A stretch of 64,000 nt of DNA from Alopecurus myosuroides. Taxonomy: Eukaryota > Streptophyta > Magnoliopsida > Poales > Poaceae. The stretch is taken from contig CM054059.1 of assembly GCA_028641055.1 (NCBI GenBank), forward strand, positions 108,326,263 to 108,390,262, in the 5' to 3' direction. Both the position numbers and the translations under genes were made by a program. A model generated the notes under the pieces. It was not told where the DNA came from. It ran no database searches and saw only the letters and a program-made list of their open reading frames with translations. Of this stretch, positions 23,865 to 34,700 are shown piece by piece; the stretch's first letter is position 1, and each line of letters opens with the position of its first letter.

Positions 23865-26824
23865 CTAAGGAGATGCAGTTGTGCTGCCACTTGCAGCAGC
23901 GCTTCCCCTAGCACGGCCAAACAACTCGGATAACTTCCGGGCAAGAACTCCGGCCGGCTCGCCAAAACGCCGAAGCCCTACCTTTTTGCCCGTAGAAGGA
24001 TCGACGGGAAGGTCCGAGTACGCCTCTTATAAACCAGTGACTCCATGCGCCAGCGCGAACTGGATGGCGGTCTTCGCCCCAGACTTAGACTAAGCAACCG
24101 CGTAGGTTTCAAGGATATTTCCCTCCGAGAAAATCTTCAAAAGATCACCCAGCGCAGGTGGAGACACGACGTCGACTAGAAGGCGACCGTGAAGTTGCGT
24201 CAGCACTCGAGTGGCATCGCCAATCAGGGTGCAAATCCCTTCGGCGTGCTTCCTGAGCTGGGCGAGGGAATCGGTCAGCGCATCCACCCGTTGGACCCCA
24301 GGAAGCTCAAGTGGGACGCCCAGAAGACCTGCAAAGAAAAATGTTAAAATCCATGGACCCATCAGACAGAAGACAACAATAGACCAAAAGCAACTTACCC
24401 GCAAAACGTTCGGCCAGTGGACGAAGTAAATCGACAAGGTCGGAGTCCTCCTTGGTGCCAGCCTCCTCCAGATTCTTCAGAGCATCCCGGGTGGCCGCAA
24501 GCTTTCCTTCGAGGTCAGCCGACAGCATGCGGGAGGACTCAAGTTCCCGTCGAGTAGCTGCCAACTGAGCCTCTTGAGAAATTGCCCGAGTGGAGGCATC
24601 TTCCTTCTCGGCCTTCATAAACTCAACTTGAGCTGCGCAACAATGGTTGTCAGAGACGAAAAAATTGGTGGAAATAAAGATATAAAGATGGAAGAAGATG
24701 ATAAACTTACTTCCAAGGATCTCATTCTCCATGGCGAGTCGATCACGATCCGACCGAAGGGTCCCGCATTCCGCCTCGGCAAGAAGAACACGACGACCAA
24801 CGGCCGCAAGGGAGTCGATGAGTGACTGCAAGGAACATGAAGATAGAAGAATCAGAAAAGAGAAATTTGAGCCTATACACGATTGTAAACAATCGAGTAT
24901 AGCCTCGGGGGCTACTCCCATCGGGAGCACTGTCGTGCACCCGATAAAACAAAGAGAAGGAATAAAATACTATATCTTTGAGCCTGTAGCCAATCACATG
25001 CGATCGACTATAGCCTCGGGGGCTACTCCCATCGGGAGCACTGCCGTGCACCCGATAAAAAATGCGACGAAGCATTAAAGAAGCAAGCAACAAAGTTTAC
25101 CTGGCCTTGGGCGAAGGAGAGGGGATCCGCTGAGCTACCCGACACTTCCTTCGGAGTCGAGGCCCCATCAGCGAAACTAGGAATTCTGTATTCTGTAGTC
25201 GCCGCAGTGGGGCCTACACTCGGTGAATTCTGGACAGTGTCAGCGGTAGGGGTCCCACCCGCGGCTCCAACTTTCTTCCTCTTTTCGAGAGGAAGGGAAG
25301 AGACGAATCTACGAGGGCTGATAGCTTGCAGGCTACAATGAAGACAATACGTCAAAAGATGCGAAAGGGAAATGTTCGACTAAGAACAAGAAGAAAAACT
25401 TACTCGTCGTCATCTTCTTCGTCCGACATATCCGCATTCCAAGCGGTTTGGATATTTGGAAACGAAGAAGAAGGGGTGTGCGTGCGCAGCGGGGTCACGT
25501 TGAGGGGCCCCTTCCCGGGCGATTCCTTGTCCAAAGAGTTGTCTTTGGAGGTGGCCTCATCGTCCTCCACTCGATGGCGTTTACGGTGGAGGAGACCGCC
25601 ATCCGAATCCTCCGCGCCATCCGAGGAGTCACGCTCGGAGCTCGAGGAGGCATTAGCAACACTGGTATCGGCTGGGCCGTCCAAGTTACTCGCCAACAAA
25701 TCCGAGGCCTCCTCCCCAGACATTGGTGGGTAGCAGGTGGCCACGGTTAGGCTCTACAAAAGAACATAGAAGAAAAGCGAGAGAAAATTTCAGTCGACCA
25801 AATTTCGGAACAAAGAAAGAAATGAAGTCAGAGGGAAAGACAAACTTACTTCGGGTGGTGGAGGCCTTGACGCCTCGAAAGCTGCGACCGTGCAGTCGGG
25901 GAAGGTCTCGCCCACCTTCAAGCTGGTGATGGATGCGATCTTCTTCTCGAATTCGACGTTTGAGAGCTCCTCGCCGCTCACACGACTGGGGTCTTCTGTA
26001 CCCTGGTACTCCCACATCGTGGAAGGCCTATCCTACAGGGGCTGAATCCTGCGCTTGAGGAAGATGCTCGCAAGGTGCAGCCCGTTCAGCACGACTCCGG
26101 CGGCTTGGTCCCGTAGGGCAGCCACCTTGGCGAGTAGCGGCGTGACTACCTGGTTCTGTTCAGCTGACAGCTTGTGCGCACAGGACTTCCGCTTCTTCAG
26201 GATAGCGAATGGGTAGAATTCCTGAATCCCATCCGAGCTGCTGTCGGTGATGTAGAACCACTTATTTCTCCACCCTTGAGCGGATTCGATGAAGTGCATC
26301 CCGAAGTAGCTAACATCCGATTTCGCCTAGATTCCAAAACCGCCGGTGCGCAACGGCTCGCCAGGATCGTTCTCTACTCGCGATTTCTCGCGGAAGACGC
26401 GGATCTTGAAGTGGGCCTTCCAGAGGCCCCAATGCGGGCGAATGCCCAAGAAGCACTCGCAAAATACAATGAAGCACGAGATGTGCTGCACTGCATTCGG
26501 AGGCAGATCGTGGAGCTGTATGCCATAGACATACAACAATTCCACGAGGAAGGGGTGAAGAGGAAAAGAGAGTCCACGCGGCACGTGGTCCGCGAAAACC
26601 ACGCGTTCGTTCGCGCGGGGATTGGGTACCTCCGCCTTCTTGCCGAGGCGCACCCGTCTTTCAGCTTCCGGAGGCAGCAATCCCTCCTGCTGCATCTCCT
26701 TGATGCTTTTGACAGTGGTGTTGCGCGAGCGCCTATCGCCCGAGCGCGGTGCGGGTGGCGTAGGGACCTCTCCTGACGCCCTCGACGACGAGACGACGGT
26801 GCCGCGTTTCTTGCCTCCCGCCAT
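23865..26824 (-). pseudogene. B antisense spliced accessory gene (Transposase_28-like)
   Basis: ATG at 26824. Exons by GT-AG borders and phase: 26824-25850, 25753-25404, 25332-25101, 24825-24711, 24632-24399 and 24328-23865. The first exon shares the plan of the A2 gene (basic N-terminus, ERVVFADHVPRGLSFPLHPF, then HISCFIVFCECFLGI), marking the plant Transposase_28-like family. Exons 2-3 are acidic and Ser-rich. Exons 4-5 form a coiled coil (LEGKLAATRDALKNLEEAG). The frame has in-frame TAG codons at 26327, 26033 and 24090 and one TAA shortly after. All splice sites are still consensus. It is antisense to B pol, with its own TATA box at 26929. Confidence 0.65.
24866..25065. repeat. 111-bp tandem duplication inside an intron of the B antisense gene
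   Basis: Two copies (starting 24866 and 24977) of a unit containing gcctcgggggctactccc lie within the third intron (24826-25100). The core resembles the B polypurine tract at 27961-27974. A third copy of the core lies in the gap at 23717-23735. Confidence 0.85.
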
Positions 26825-26928
26825 TGCTGCTAGTGCGAGCTCGAAGAGAGAGGAGGTGGAGCGCGAGGAAGACGATGAGCGTGCGAAGGCGAAGGCTGGG
26901 AAAATTTCACCGTTCCACCAAGACCTGC

Positions 26929-26935
26929 ATTTATA
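26929..26935 (-). promoter_or_regulatory. TATA box of the B antisense gene
   Basis: TATAAATG on the minus strand, about 105 bp upstream of the ATG at 26824. This spacing suits a short leader without the 5'-UTR intron seen in A2. Confidence 0.5.
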
Positions 26936-27960
26936 CATAGAGCCAGTCGATCCTGACCGCTCGCTGAGCCACGTGGCATCCATCGCAGCCGTCGCCTGCG
27001 AAGGCGAAACGAAAGGGCGGCGGATGCTGTTTCGTGCCATGATCCTAACAATGGATCGTGCGCATTTACTGCGCGCAGTTCGCGTAAAAACCGGGAACGA
27101 CGTCTCGTTTCCGGTCAAAAAGCTGACAAGGTGGGTCAGCGCTTCTGCTCTCACTCTGTCATGTCCCATCGGGGGGATAAAAGTGCGCCATGACGTCATA
27201 GCGTGCATCATCAAGCTGAAGAATCTTTCGAATGGAAAGTCCAAACACGAAAATAACTTCGTATGGACAAATTATGATGTGAAATCTCTTTCACAGGAAA
27301 AATACCCCAAACACGAAAACTATTTTGTATGGGCATAAAACTCCGAACACGAAAACTCTTTCGTATGGAAAGAAACCACAAACTCAAAACTACGCGAGTA
27401 GGCAGATCCTGCCACCCATTTCACACGATGTCTACACATCATAAACCTGGATTGTTCAGCCGACTAGGTACATCCGGATGCCATATTCTTTCGAATATGA
27501 AGGTAAGACCCAAAAGATCTCTCTTGAGGGCCTGGAATCGCACTCAAGCTGCGTCCTCCGGTATAATTCTGTGTCAACAACACGAAGAAAAATCATAGCG
27601 GACGCGCCGGGTACCCCCATAGGTTAAGTTCGACTCGGTAAGACCACTACGGCCCATTCGCAATGATCACCTCATCGGGTTCGAGTCGGAGGTCTCGAAT
27701 CTGTGTAGGCCAGAACTGTTTTTTCCCTAGTTGCAATTAATTGGCCCTGATCTTTCGGGAGAGCCAAGCTGCTACGCCATATCCTTCTGCGATAAACAGC
27801 CATAAAAACATGCACTTTCATTACTCGATACTCTGGTGTAAAAAGCTCATCACACAGGGTACACACCCTCCAAACAATCCACGACCATACCGGTCATCCG
27901 AAAGAAAGCATGATGAAAAATCTGACCGTCTACTCGACTGGAAAATCCCAATCGAGCAAA
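26936..27960. other. B noncoding region between antisense gene and 3' LTR
   Basis: Presumed promoter side of the antisense gene. It includes three imperfect copies of an 'aacacgaaaactctttcgtatgg' type motif at about 27243-27380 with a small internal palindrome (CGAAAACTCTTTCG). No credible protein is encoded. Confidence 0.6.
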
Positions 27961-27974
27961 CGCTCGGGGGCTAC
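27961..27974 (+). other. B polypurine tract
   Basis: cgctcgggggctac immediately precedes the TG of the 3' LTR. It is the expected plus-strand primer position. Confidence 0.75.
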
Positions 27975-28428
27975 TGACGAAGGAATGAATCTTAGACCCT
28001 GCGGGTAAGGACACCCCGTCTCAGTCCCAAGGTTAAGGCCCAAGAAGGGAAGCCCTTGGAGTATTCTGGAAGGCCCACGTGAAGCCCACCCGCAATGCCT
28101 TGCACGCTAAGTTAGGAAACTTGTAACCGACATAGGGTTAGAGTTCAAGTCCTCTCCGGGTAGGGTTTGAGACCTGGCCACCTATATAAGGCCAGGAGAA
28201 CCACCGGAAGAGGATCAAGCAATACCGCACCACCAAAGCCTTGAGCTCGAGATCATACTCTCGACTTGAGCAACCACCATTGTAACCGATCTATTCGATA
28301 ATACAGATCGACAGAGGCAGGAGTAAGGGTAAATCTCGCCCCCTGTCTAGCCGACGATCGTCACCAGCGCTCATGGGTTCTCCTATTCGAAACCCTATGG
28401 GTTCACCCGAGGGATTTCTTGAGTCACA
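27975..28428 (+). repeat. B 3' LTR, about 454 bp
   Basis: Starts TGACGAAGG after the polypurine tract and contains a TATA box (CCTATATAAGG, 28181-28191). It ends near gagtcaca, where LINE E coding sequence begins. The right border is accurate to a few bases only, because the other LTR is outside the window. Confidence 0.75.
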
Positions 28429-29777
28429 GATTCGACACCACCTGCCAAAGGGATATTAAGGATCCTCGCAACATCAAGGGGAACAACAGCGTTCGAATCA
28501 TCTCCTCATCCCAATGGCCGGTTTCCTGGTTTATTAATTCCGACACCTTCATGTACACAATATTACCTATATGGGTAAGAACTTTGCTTGTAGGGCTGTC
28601 AGGAATCCAAGCATGAGTACAAATATTAATATTTGAACCGTCTCCCACTCTCCACATGTGTCCTTTTCTAAACGTTTGGATCCCCGAAATAAGCTTTGCC
28701 AAGTGTAGGAGGACCCCTTTTTTAATTCTGCATTTAGAAGGTCCCCTGATGGATAGTACTTAGCCCTAAGGACTTGGGCACATAGAGAGTCTGGCTCACA
28801 TAGGAGCCTCCATATTTGTTTGGCAAGCATAGCAAGATTAAAACACGGAATATCCCTAAAACCCATTCCACCTCGTTTCTTCGGTACACACATTTTCCAC
28901 CTGGCAAACCAATGCATATGTTTTTTATCTTCTTCATCTCCCTACCAATAACGGGTCATAGCATTTGTGATCCCTTTTGTTATCTGCTTGGGAAGCCTGA
29001 ATACCGACATTGCATACGCTAGGATTGCCCGTGCCACTGCTTTGAGTAGCACCTCCTTACCCCCATACGAGAGTAGTTTCTCCTTGAAACCCGCTAAGAG
29101 AGCACAAACCCTGTCTATCAAGTGTTGGAAGCTATCCAAACGGTCAACTCAAAGAAGGGGTGGAAGCCCCAGGTACTTATCCGTTATTGCCTCGGTTAAG
29201 ATGTTTAGTGTGGTGCACACCTCCTCACGGGTTTCTGGCAAGGTACACATGCTGAAGAAGACACTGGATTTGGCCTCACTCACCAGCTGTCCCGACGCCG
29301 AGCAATAAGCATGGAGTATATGTTTGAGAGCTAAAGCATTGTTGTTATCATCTCTCATCAAGATCAAGGAGTCGTCAGCAAACGGGAGGTGTGAGATCGC
29401 CGACGCATTGCGGCATACCTTGACACCTATAAGATCCCCCTTCTCCTCCGCATCATAAAGCATGCTGGATAAACCCTTAGAACATATAAGGAACAAATAG
29501 GGGGACAAGGGGCCCCCTGTCTTAAGCCTCGGTTAAATAAAAACTCATCAGAATCCCCTCCATTTATTCAGACCTGGTAGGAAATACTTGAGACACATGC
29601 CATGATCATGGTCGTCCAACCTGTATCAAAACCCAACTGGACAAGGATCTTCTCAAGAAAAGACCACTCAACTCTGTCGTACGCTTTATGCATGTCCAGT
29701 TTGATAGCACAAGTGCCATATTTCCCCTTCTTCTTGTTCTTGATAGCATAGTAGGATTCATAAGCCACCAAGACGTT
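28429..29777 (-). pseudogene. LINE E reverse transcriptase fragment
   Basis: Minus-strand L1-type LINE ORF2. It runs from VLVAYESYYAIKNKKKG and KLDMHKAYDRVEWSFLEKIL through LSPYLFLICSKGLSSML and the catalytic FADDS to the C-terminal domain (MHWFARWKMCVPKKRGGMGF, WRVGDGSNINIC). The frame changes several times, so it is dead. The 5' end stops sharply at about 29777 inside Copia F leader/gag sequence, as for a 5'-truncated insertion. The downstream end is cut by the B LTR at 28428, and the rest should lie left of the window. Confidence 0.88.
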
Positions 29778-30041
29778 TCGCCGAAGTTTCGCTCGCCATG
29801 GCTCCGCTCGACGAAAACCCTAGGTCCTATGGCACCAGAAATAGGACGAAGCAAGGGGCCAAACCCCTGTCTAGACGGACACGAGACCCCTATCCAGTCC
29901 GGACAAGGAGATCGAAGCAGAACTCACGCCGGAATCGAGATTCCACCGGAGGAGTCTAAACCCTAGGCGGCGCCAAGGGAGTAGTTTGACCTATATCTTC
30001 TTTATGTGGTGTGTGTATGGGCACTTTTTTTTTGCTTCTGC
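29778..30041 (-). other. Copia F 5' leader and start of gag
   Basis: Lies between the F primer site and LINE E. The minus strand carries a leader with CTAGGGTTT-type motifs and an ATG at about 29802 beginning MASETSAKR, typical of a Copia gag start. The coding sequence is lost at the LINE E border. Identity as Copia rests on its position next to the F LTR. Confidence 0.45.
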
Positions 30042-30052
30042 GTTTTAATACC
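30042..30052 (-). other. Copia F primer-binding site (tRNA-iMet type, decayed)
   Basis: The minus strand reads GGTATTAAAAC where the usual Copia site is GGTATCAGAGC. The three differences are all transitions. It abuts the TG of the F LTR. Confidence 0.55.
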
Positions 30053-31750
30053 TGGCTACGACGATATATCTCCTAATCAGCGTGCTGAAATTCGTATGTG
30101 ACGCATTTTAGGGGCACTTTGCTAGGGACATTTTTCCAATGTGCCCTCTATAAATACTAATTAGGGCCACTTTGCCCAAAGTGTCCCAATAGATAGATTT
30201 TTAGTGCACTTTGCTAAAAATATCTCCAAAATTCATACCTTTTGAGGCATTTTGGCAAAATACCCCTAAATGTCTAGAGTTTTGAGAATAAGGAGAGAAT
30301 CGTGCAATTTGTATTTTGCCCAAAATTATATGTCAAAAGTGGCACCATACCTCTTCTTATAGGGGCCAAAGTATACCCTTCTCTTTGCCTCCCAACTTGG
30401 GACTAAAACAGGGGAGAGAGAGATGGAGATGCGGCCATTTATTTTGGCCGCACCACCCATGTATGCGTGTGGGCATGTCTCTCACGTATTTCCCTTGTTT
30501 TTCTTTTTATATATTTATTAATATTAAATTAATTAAAATATATTTAACTGAATAAATACATTTAAATCAATTATTTATTTTTCATGTTAAATTAATACAT
30601 GAAAACGTTCAAAGTTAAGTATATTTATATATTAATTAAAGTATATTTAATATTTAAATTAATATATAAAATCAATTAATTCATAATTAATTAATTTATA
30701 TATTATTTAATGTCAAATTAATTTCAGTGGTTGCGAACTCGTTCCGGACCACTTCGAACTTTTTCGGCACACCGGAACATTTCTGGTACCCCTTCTTTAT
30801 TTTTCAGAACTCTTCCGGTGCCTCTTTATCTTTCTCTCTTCGGAAACCATTCCGAGTTTTCTGTACCTAATTCTGATGATTCTGAAACGATCCCTTACGT
30901 CGCCCCCTTAAGTGTGTCACCCTATCGGTTAGGGACTACTCCAGACATGATCGGGACACCTTCCCGATCAACGATAAATGGAGGGAACTGGATGTCCATA
31001 ATGATCCCTGTGCATCCATCGAATTAATCGTCGTTGAAGCTTAAAATAGATTCCTATTTTTTCGTTCCTTACATACATGTCTTGTACGAGACCTAATAGT
31101 TGACATTCCTCGTGTCATGTTCAATCTCGTTGTCGACAGGATCTCTTCATCTCGTTCCCGTGATCTTTCATCCCCATGACCTAGTCATACGTTGCACAAC
31201 TTTATGGACGAAATCTTGCTCAGTGGGCTCAGAGTATCTCCCCATCATGTGGGTAAACGCATCCCTCTCTTGACCACACGCCTCAACATATCCCATTGGA
31301 ATACCCAAAATACACATTTATAATCACCCTGTAACGGTGTGACGTTTGATGCACTCAAAACACCCTCGGAGATAGCAATCTCATGGTCTAAGGATCAGGA
31401 TACTATATTTCTAAGTAAGTCAACTGTGAACTTCGTGATACCATCGTGTTGCAATTCTTATATTGGGTATGTTCATCACCCCATTCACCAATGAGATGAC
31501 TCCACTGTCAACTGACATAAATGTCACGTGATCGTGAAACCTTCGACCATCAATTACCTAGTGGACTAGTTTGATATAGAGGCCAACTAGGAACTTTGGT
31601 TATTTAATAACCTCTGCTTGTTTACACATCATACGTGTGTTAATGTTTTCTATTAATACAATTATAACATGATATGAAACTATTATAAACTTAATAAATT
31701 ATTGCATAAATATACTCTTATTTATTTGCCTCTAGGGCATAATTCCTTCA
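30053..31750 (-). repeat. Copia F 5' LTR, about 1.7 kb (BARE/Angela-like)
   Basis: On the minus strand it begins TGAAGGAATTATGCCCTAGA, like the BARE/WIS/Angela start, and it has the typical length. The other border, TGGCTACGACG at 30053, is set by the adjoining decayed primer site. It contains a very AT-rich segment (30500-30725) rich in TTAATTAA-type palindromes. The first bases right of it (tattg, 31751-31755) would be the target duplication; the partner is outside the window. No gene lies inside it. Confidence 0.75.
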
Positions 31751-31769
31751 TATTGGCACGCTTGGGGTA
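31751..31769 (+). pseudogene. Sliver of LINE D between Copia F and element C
   Basis: Nineteen bases between two insertions. Joining them across element C (using its 5-bp duplication gggta/gggga) leads into the LINE D sequence at 44266, so both elements seem to have hit the same LINE about 19 bp apart. Confidence 0.5.
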
Positions 31770-34700
31770 TGATACATCATAAACGCATCCTTAAAATCTG
31801 ATGTTCCATGTTGTTTTCATGCCATATGATACATGTTTTCCTTACACTTTATGCCATTTTCATCGATTTCCTGGGACTAACCTATTGACAAGATGCCACA
31901 GAGTCGGTTCTGTTTTCTGTCGTTTTTAGTTTCAGAAAAGTTGTTTTGGAAATATTTTTGGAATTGAAAATTCGAAGCCCGTAAGTCTTAGAATTCCCGA
32001 AGGTTCCACTGAGTCCTGAAGAGGCCCGGAGGGGGCCACAGGGGGGCACACCATGAGGCGGCTCCCCCTGGCCGCGCCATGGGGTGGTGTGGGACCCTCG
32101 GGTGCCCGCTGCCATCGCCCTTTCACCTATTTATTCCCCCCGATGCGTGAACCCAAAAATATACAACTTTTTCAGAAAAACACCTGAGGCCTCCGTCATC
32201 ATCAACCCAAGATCGGGAGGGTTCTAGAGTTCTCCTCGACACCCTAACAGGAGGGAAAATCATCTCCGGAGGGCTCTACACCACCATGCCCGCCTCCGGA
32301 GTGATGTGTGAGTAGTTCATCCTTGGACTACGGGTCCATAGCAGTATCTAGATGGTTGTTCTCTCCTCCTTATGGCTCATGTTTAGATCTTGTGAGCTAC
32401 CCTACATGATCGAGATCATCTTATTGTAATGCTACATGTTGTGTTTGCTGGGATTCGATGATTGTTGAATGCTGTGTCTCTTGATTATCAATCTATCATG
32501 TTGTCTTCATGTGTATGTTATTTATGATCTTGCATGCTCTCCTTTTTTAGTAGATGCTCTGGCCAAGTAGATACTAGTAACTCCAAGAGGGAGTATTTAT
32601 GCTCGATAGTGGGTTCATGCCTCCTTTGCATTTATGCTCGAGTGACAGAAACGTGACGAATGGAGGATGTGTTGTTGCCCTTATGGAGAAAAAATTGATG
32701 TTTAGATTGTTTACATTACACACTTTTCTTACTGCGATTATCTATTGCTTGCAACTTAATACCAAACGTTTGTTCAGATGATATTCGGAGAGTGGATTAT
32801 TAGTCATAGATATAGTTGGATGACGTTCTATGTATTTTGATGTAATGCCCGCATGAATCACATAGTAAGCATCATGTCATGCATGCTTCATTATATACCA
32901 ATTGTCCAGTTGTAATTTTTTCAGCACACTTGTTAGCTATCTTTTATGGAGAGACACCTCTAATGAACTGTGGACCCTGGTCCATTTTCTCATACTGGTA
33001 ATACAACCACTGGATTACTGTTTTAACACTGCTGTCACACCCCAATTTCTTCTTCTGTGTAGTATCAGTGGAACCCAAATTTTTGGGCTAACATTTTTTT
33101 TAAAGATGTTTTGCTTGTATGAACAAGTTTGTGTGTTTCAAATCAGCTAAGCATTGCAAGAATTATTTTATTTTAAAGTCGTCCTAGTGTTTTCCCTGAG
33201 TATGAATATTTTCTTTCTTGTTTCCATATGCTACCCTGAGGGATTTTTTACCCAAGACTTATATCATGATTGTTTTCAACTTGACAACATTAATTGGCGT
33301 TGTTATATCCAAGAAAACAAAATGGCATTTGTAAATATGGATGGTTTTCTTTAAAAATTCTATCAAGATTTTTCCCTAAAAAACTAGCCAAACACCTATT
33401 TCTAGCTCATGTTTTCAATTAGTTAGAACATCCAATTTTTTGTTTTCTTGGCTTATAATTATTCTCTGGTGTGTGTACTACAAATCCATAACCTTAGTTT
33501 GAATTTTGAAGTTTGAAAACTTATAGTTGCATGCTTGTTTTTATGACAAGAAAATAACAGAGAAACTAGAGTATTTTAAAAAACAGAGAAAAACAGAAAG
33601 ATTCTCCTTTTCCACCTTGTTTTCATAGCCTTACACATTTTCAAAAAAATAATAAAAATGTGTTCCTGAATATTTATGGCATGCTTAACAATGTCCAACT
33701 TTAAATTTCACAATTTGAATTCATTTGATATTTAAATCATGCATAAAAGTTTCCTTGTTTCTGTCTGTTTCCAACAGAGCAAAATTCTGCTAAGTCTTTT
33801 TTTGAATTTTTATGAAACTATTTTTAGAGAGAAGTTGATTTATTGTTTTTGTTTGAAATTGTTTGAAGAAGGGGAGGGGTGATGTACTACTTACTCCCCT
33901 ATGTTGCCACTAGCCTTGGGTGCTTTGGATGCCATTTTGGTTGACGGGGAGAGAGAAAAGAGAGGGAGAAAAAGAGGCCGAGAGAGGAGGGGGACACGCA
34001 GGGGACACATAGTGCGTGCCATGCCCTCTCTCCTCTCCCCGCTGCCCTGCACCAGTGCACGCCATGCCCTAGACTTTTCCGCCCGTTGCACGTAGACAAG
34101 AGAACCACGAGCCACCCGCGCCCATGCCCGAGGCCAAGCCGCAGAGCACCGATCGTGCCTGCATGTATAAACCACGCCGCACCTCTCCACCTCGCCACCC
34201 ACTCCCTCACATCTCACTGCACGCCCCTAGCCACCCCACTCTTCCCCGGTTGCTCTCTATTGGTGACGCGAAGAGGAAAACACCGTCCGCCACCGTGAGC
34301 TCCATTTCGAGGTCGCCACCGTTCCCGCCCACCAAACGCCACCATTTAGGTGTAGCCTTGCTCCCCACACCCTGGCAAACCTCCCTGACATTGTCACGTG
34401 GTCCCGCGCTTGCAGGAGCGCTGCCTCCATCGACGTTGCCACCGCGGGACCTCGTCGCACCAGAGTTGCCCTGGTCATTGCTGCTGCTGCTGCTCGCGCC
34501 CCTACTCTTCCTCGACCCCCAGCGACCACCCCGACCATGCGGCACTGCCATTCGCCGCCCCTAGGTGAGCTACGCCGTGACGCCGTCCTCAGTTCGTTTC
34601 CGCGCGCGAGAGAGAGAGGGGTGAGGAGGAAGATGAACCAGGGCCGTTGATCCGCAAATCAACGGTGCCCTTTGAACGCGGACACTCCCGCGCTGTGCAG

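Larger units (their letters stand above)
6349..28428 (+). mobile_element. Tat-lineage Gypsy element B, interrupted by A2
   Basis: Plus-strand Gypsy element whose 5' LTR, gag and protease lie left of the window beyond A1. The visible order is RT (6349-7112), insertion of A2 (7113-20231), rest of pol (20232-22559), two antisense spliced genes (22839-26824), polypurine tract (27961-27974) and 3' LTR (27975-28428). Tandem RNase H domains and antisense extra ORFs place it in the Tat lineage, but its sequence is clearly different from family A. Its right end interrupts LINE E. Confidence 0.85.

Noticed and set aside
31756..31769. Sequence 'cgcttggggta' before C looked like a polypurine tract, suggesting a third LTR
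   Set aside because: The 5-bp match gggta/gggga on the two sides of C is explained better as a target duplication in LINE D.
32599..32781. Small ORF also found at 43512-43694
   Set aside because: Both copies are LTR sequence of element C; conservation reflects LTR identity, not coding.
33891..34564. Overlapping GC-rich ORFs on both strands
   Set aside because: Low-complexity Arg/Ser/Pro-rich translations in a GC island inside insertion G; no motif, and several frames are open at once.
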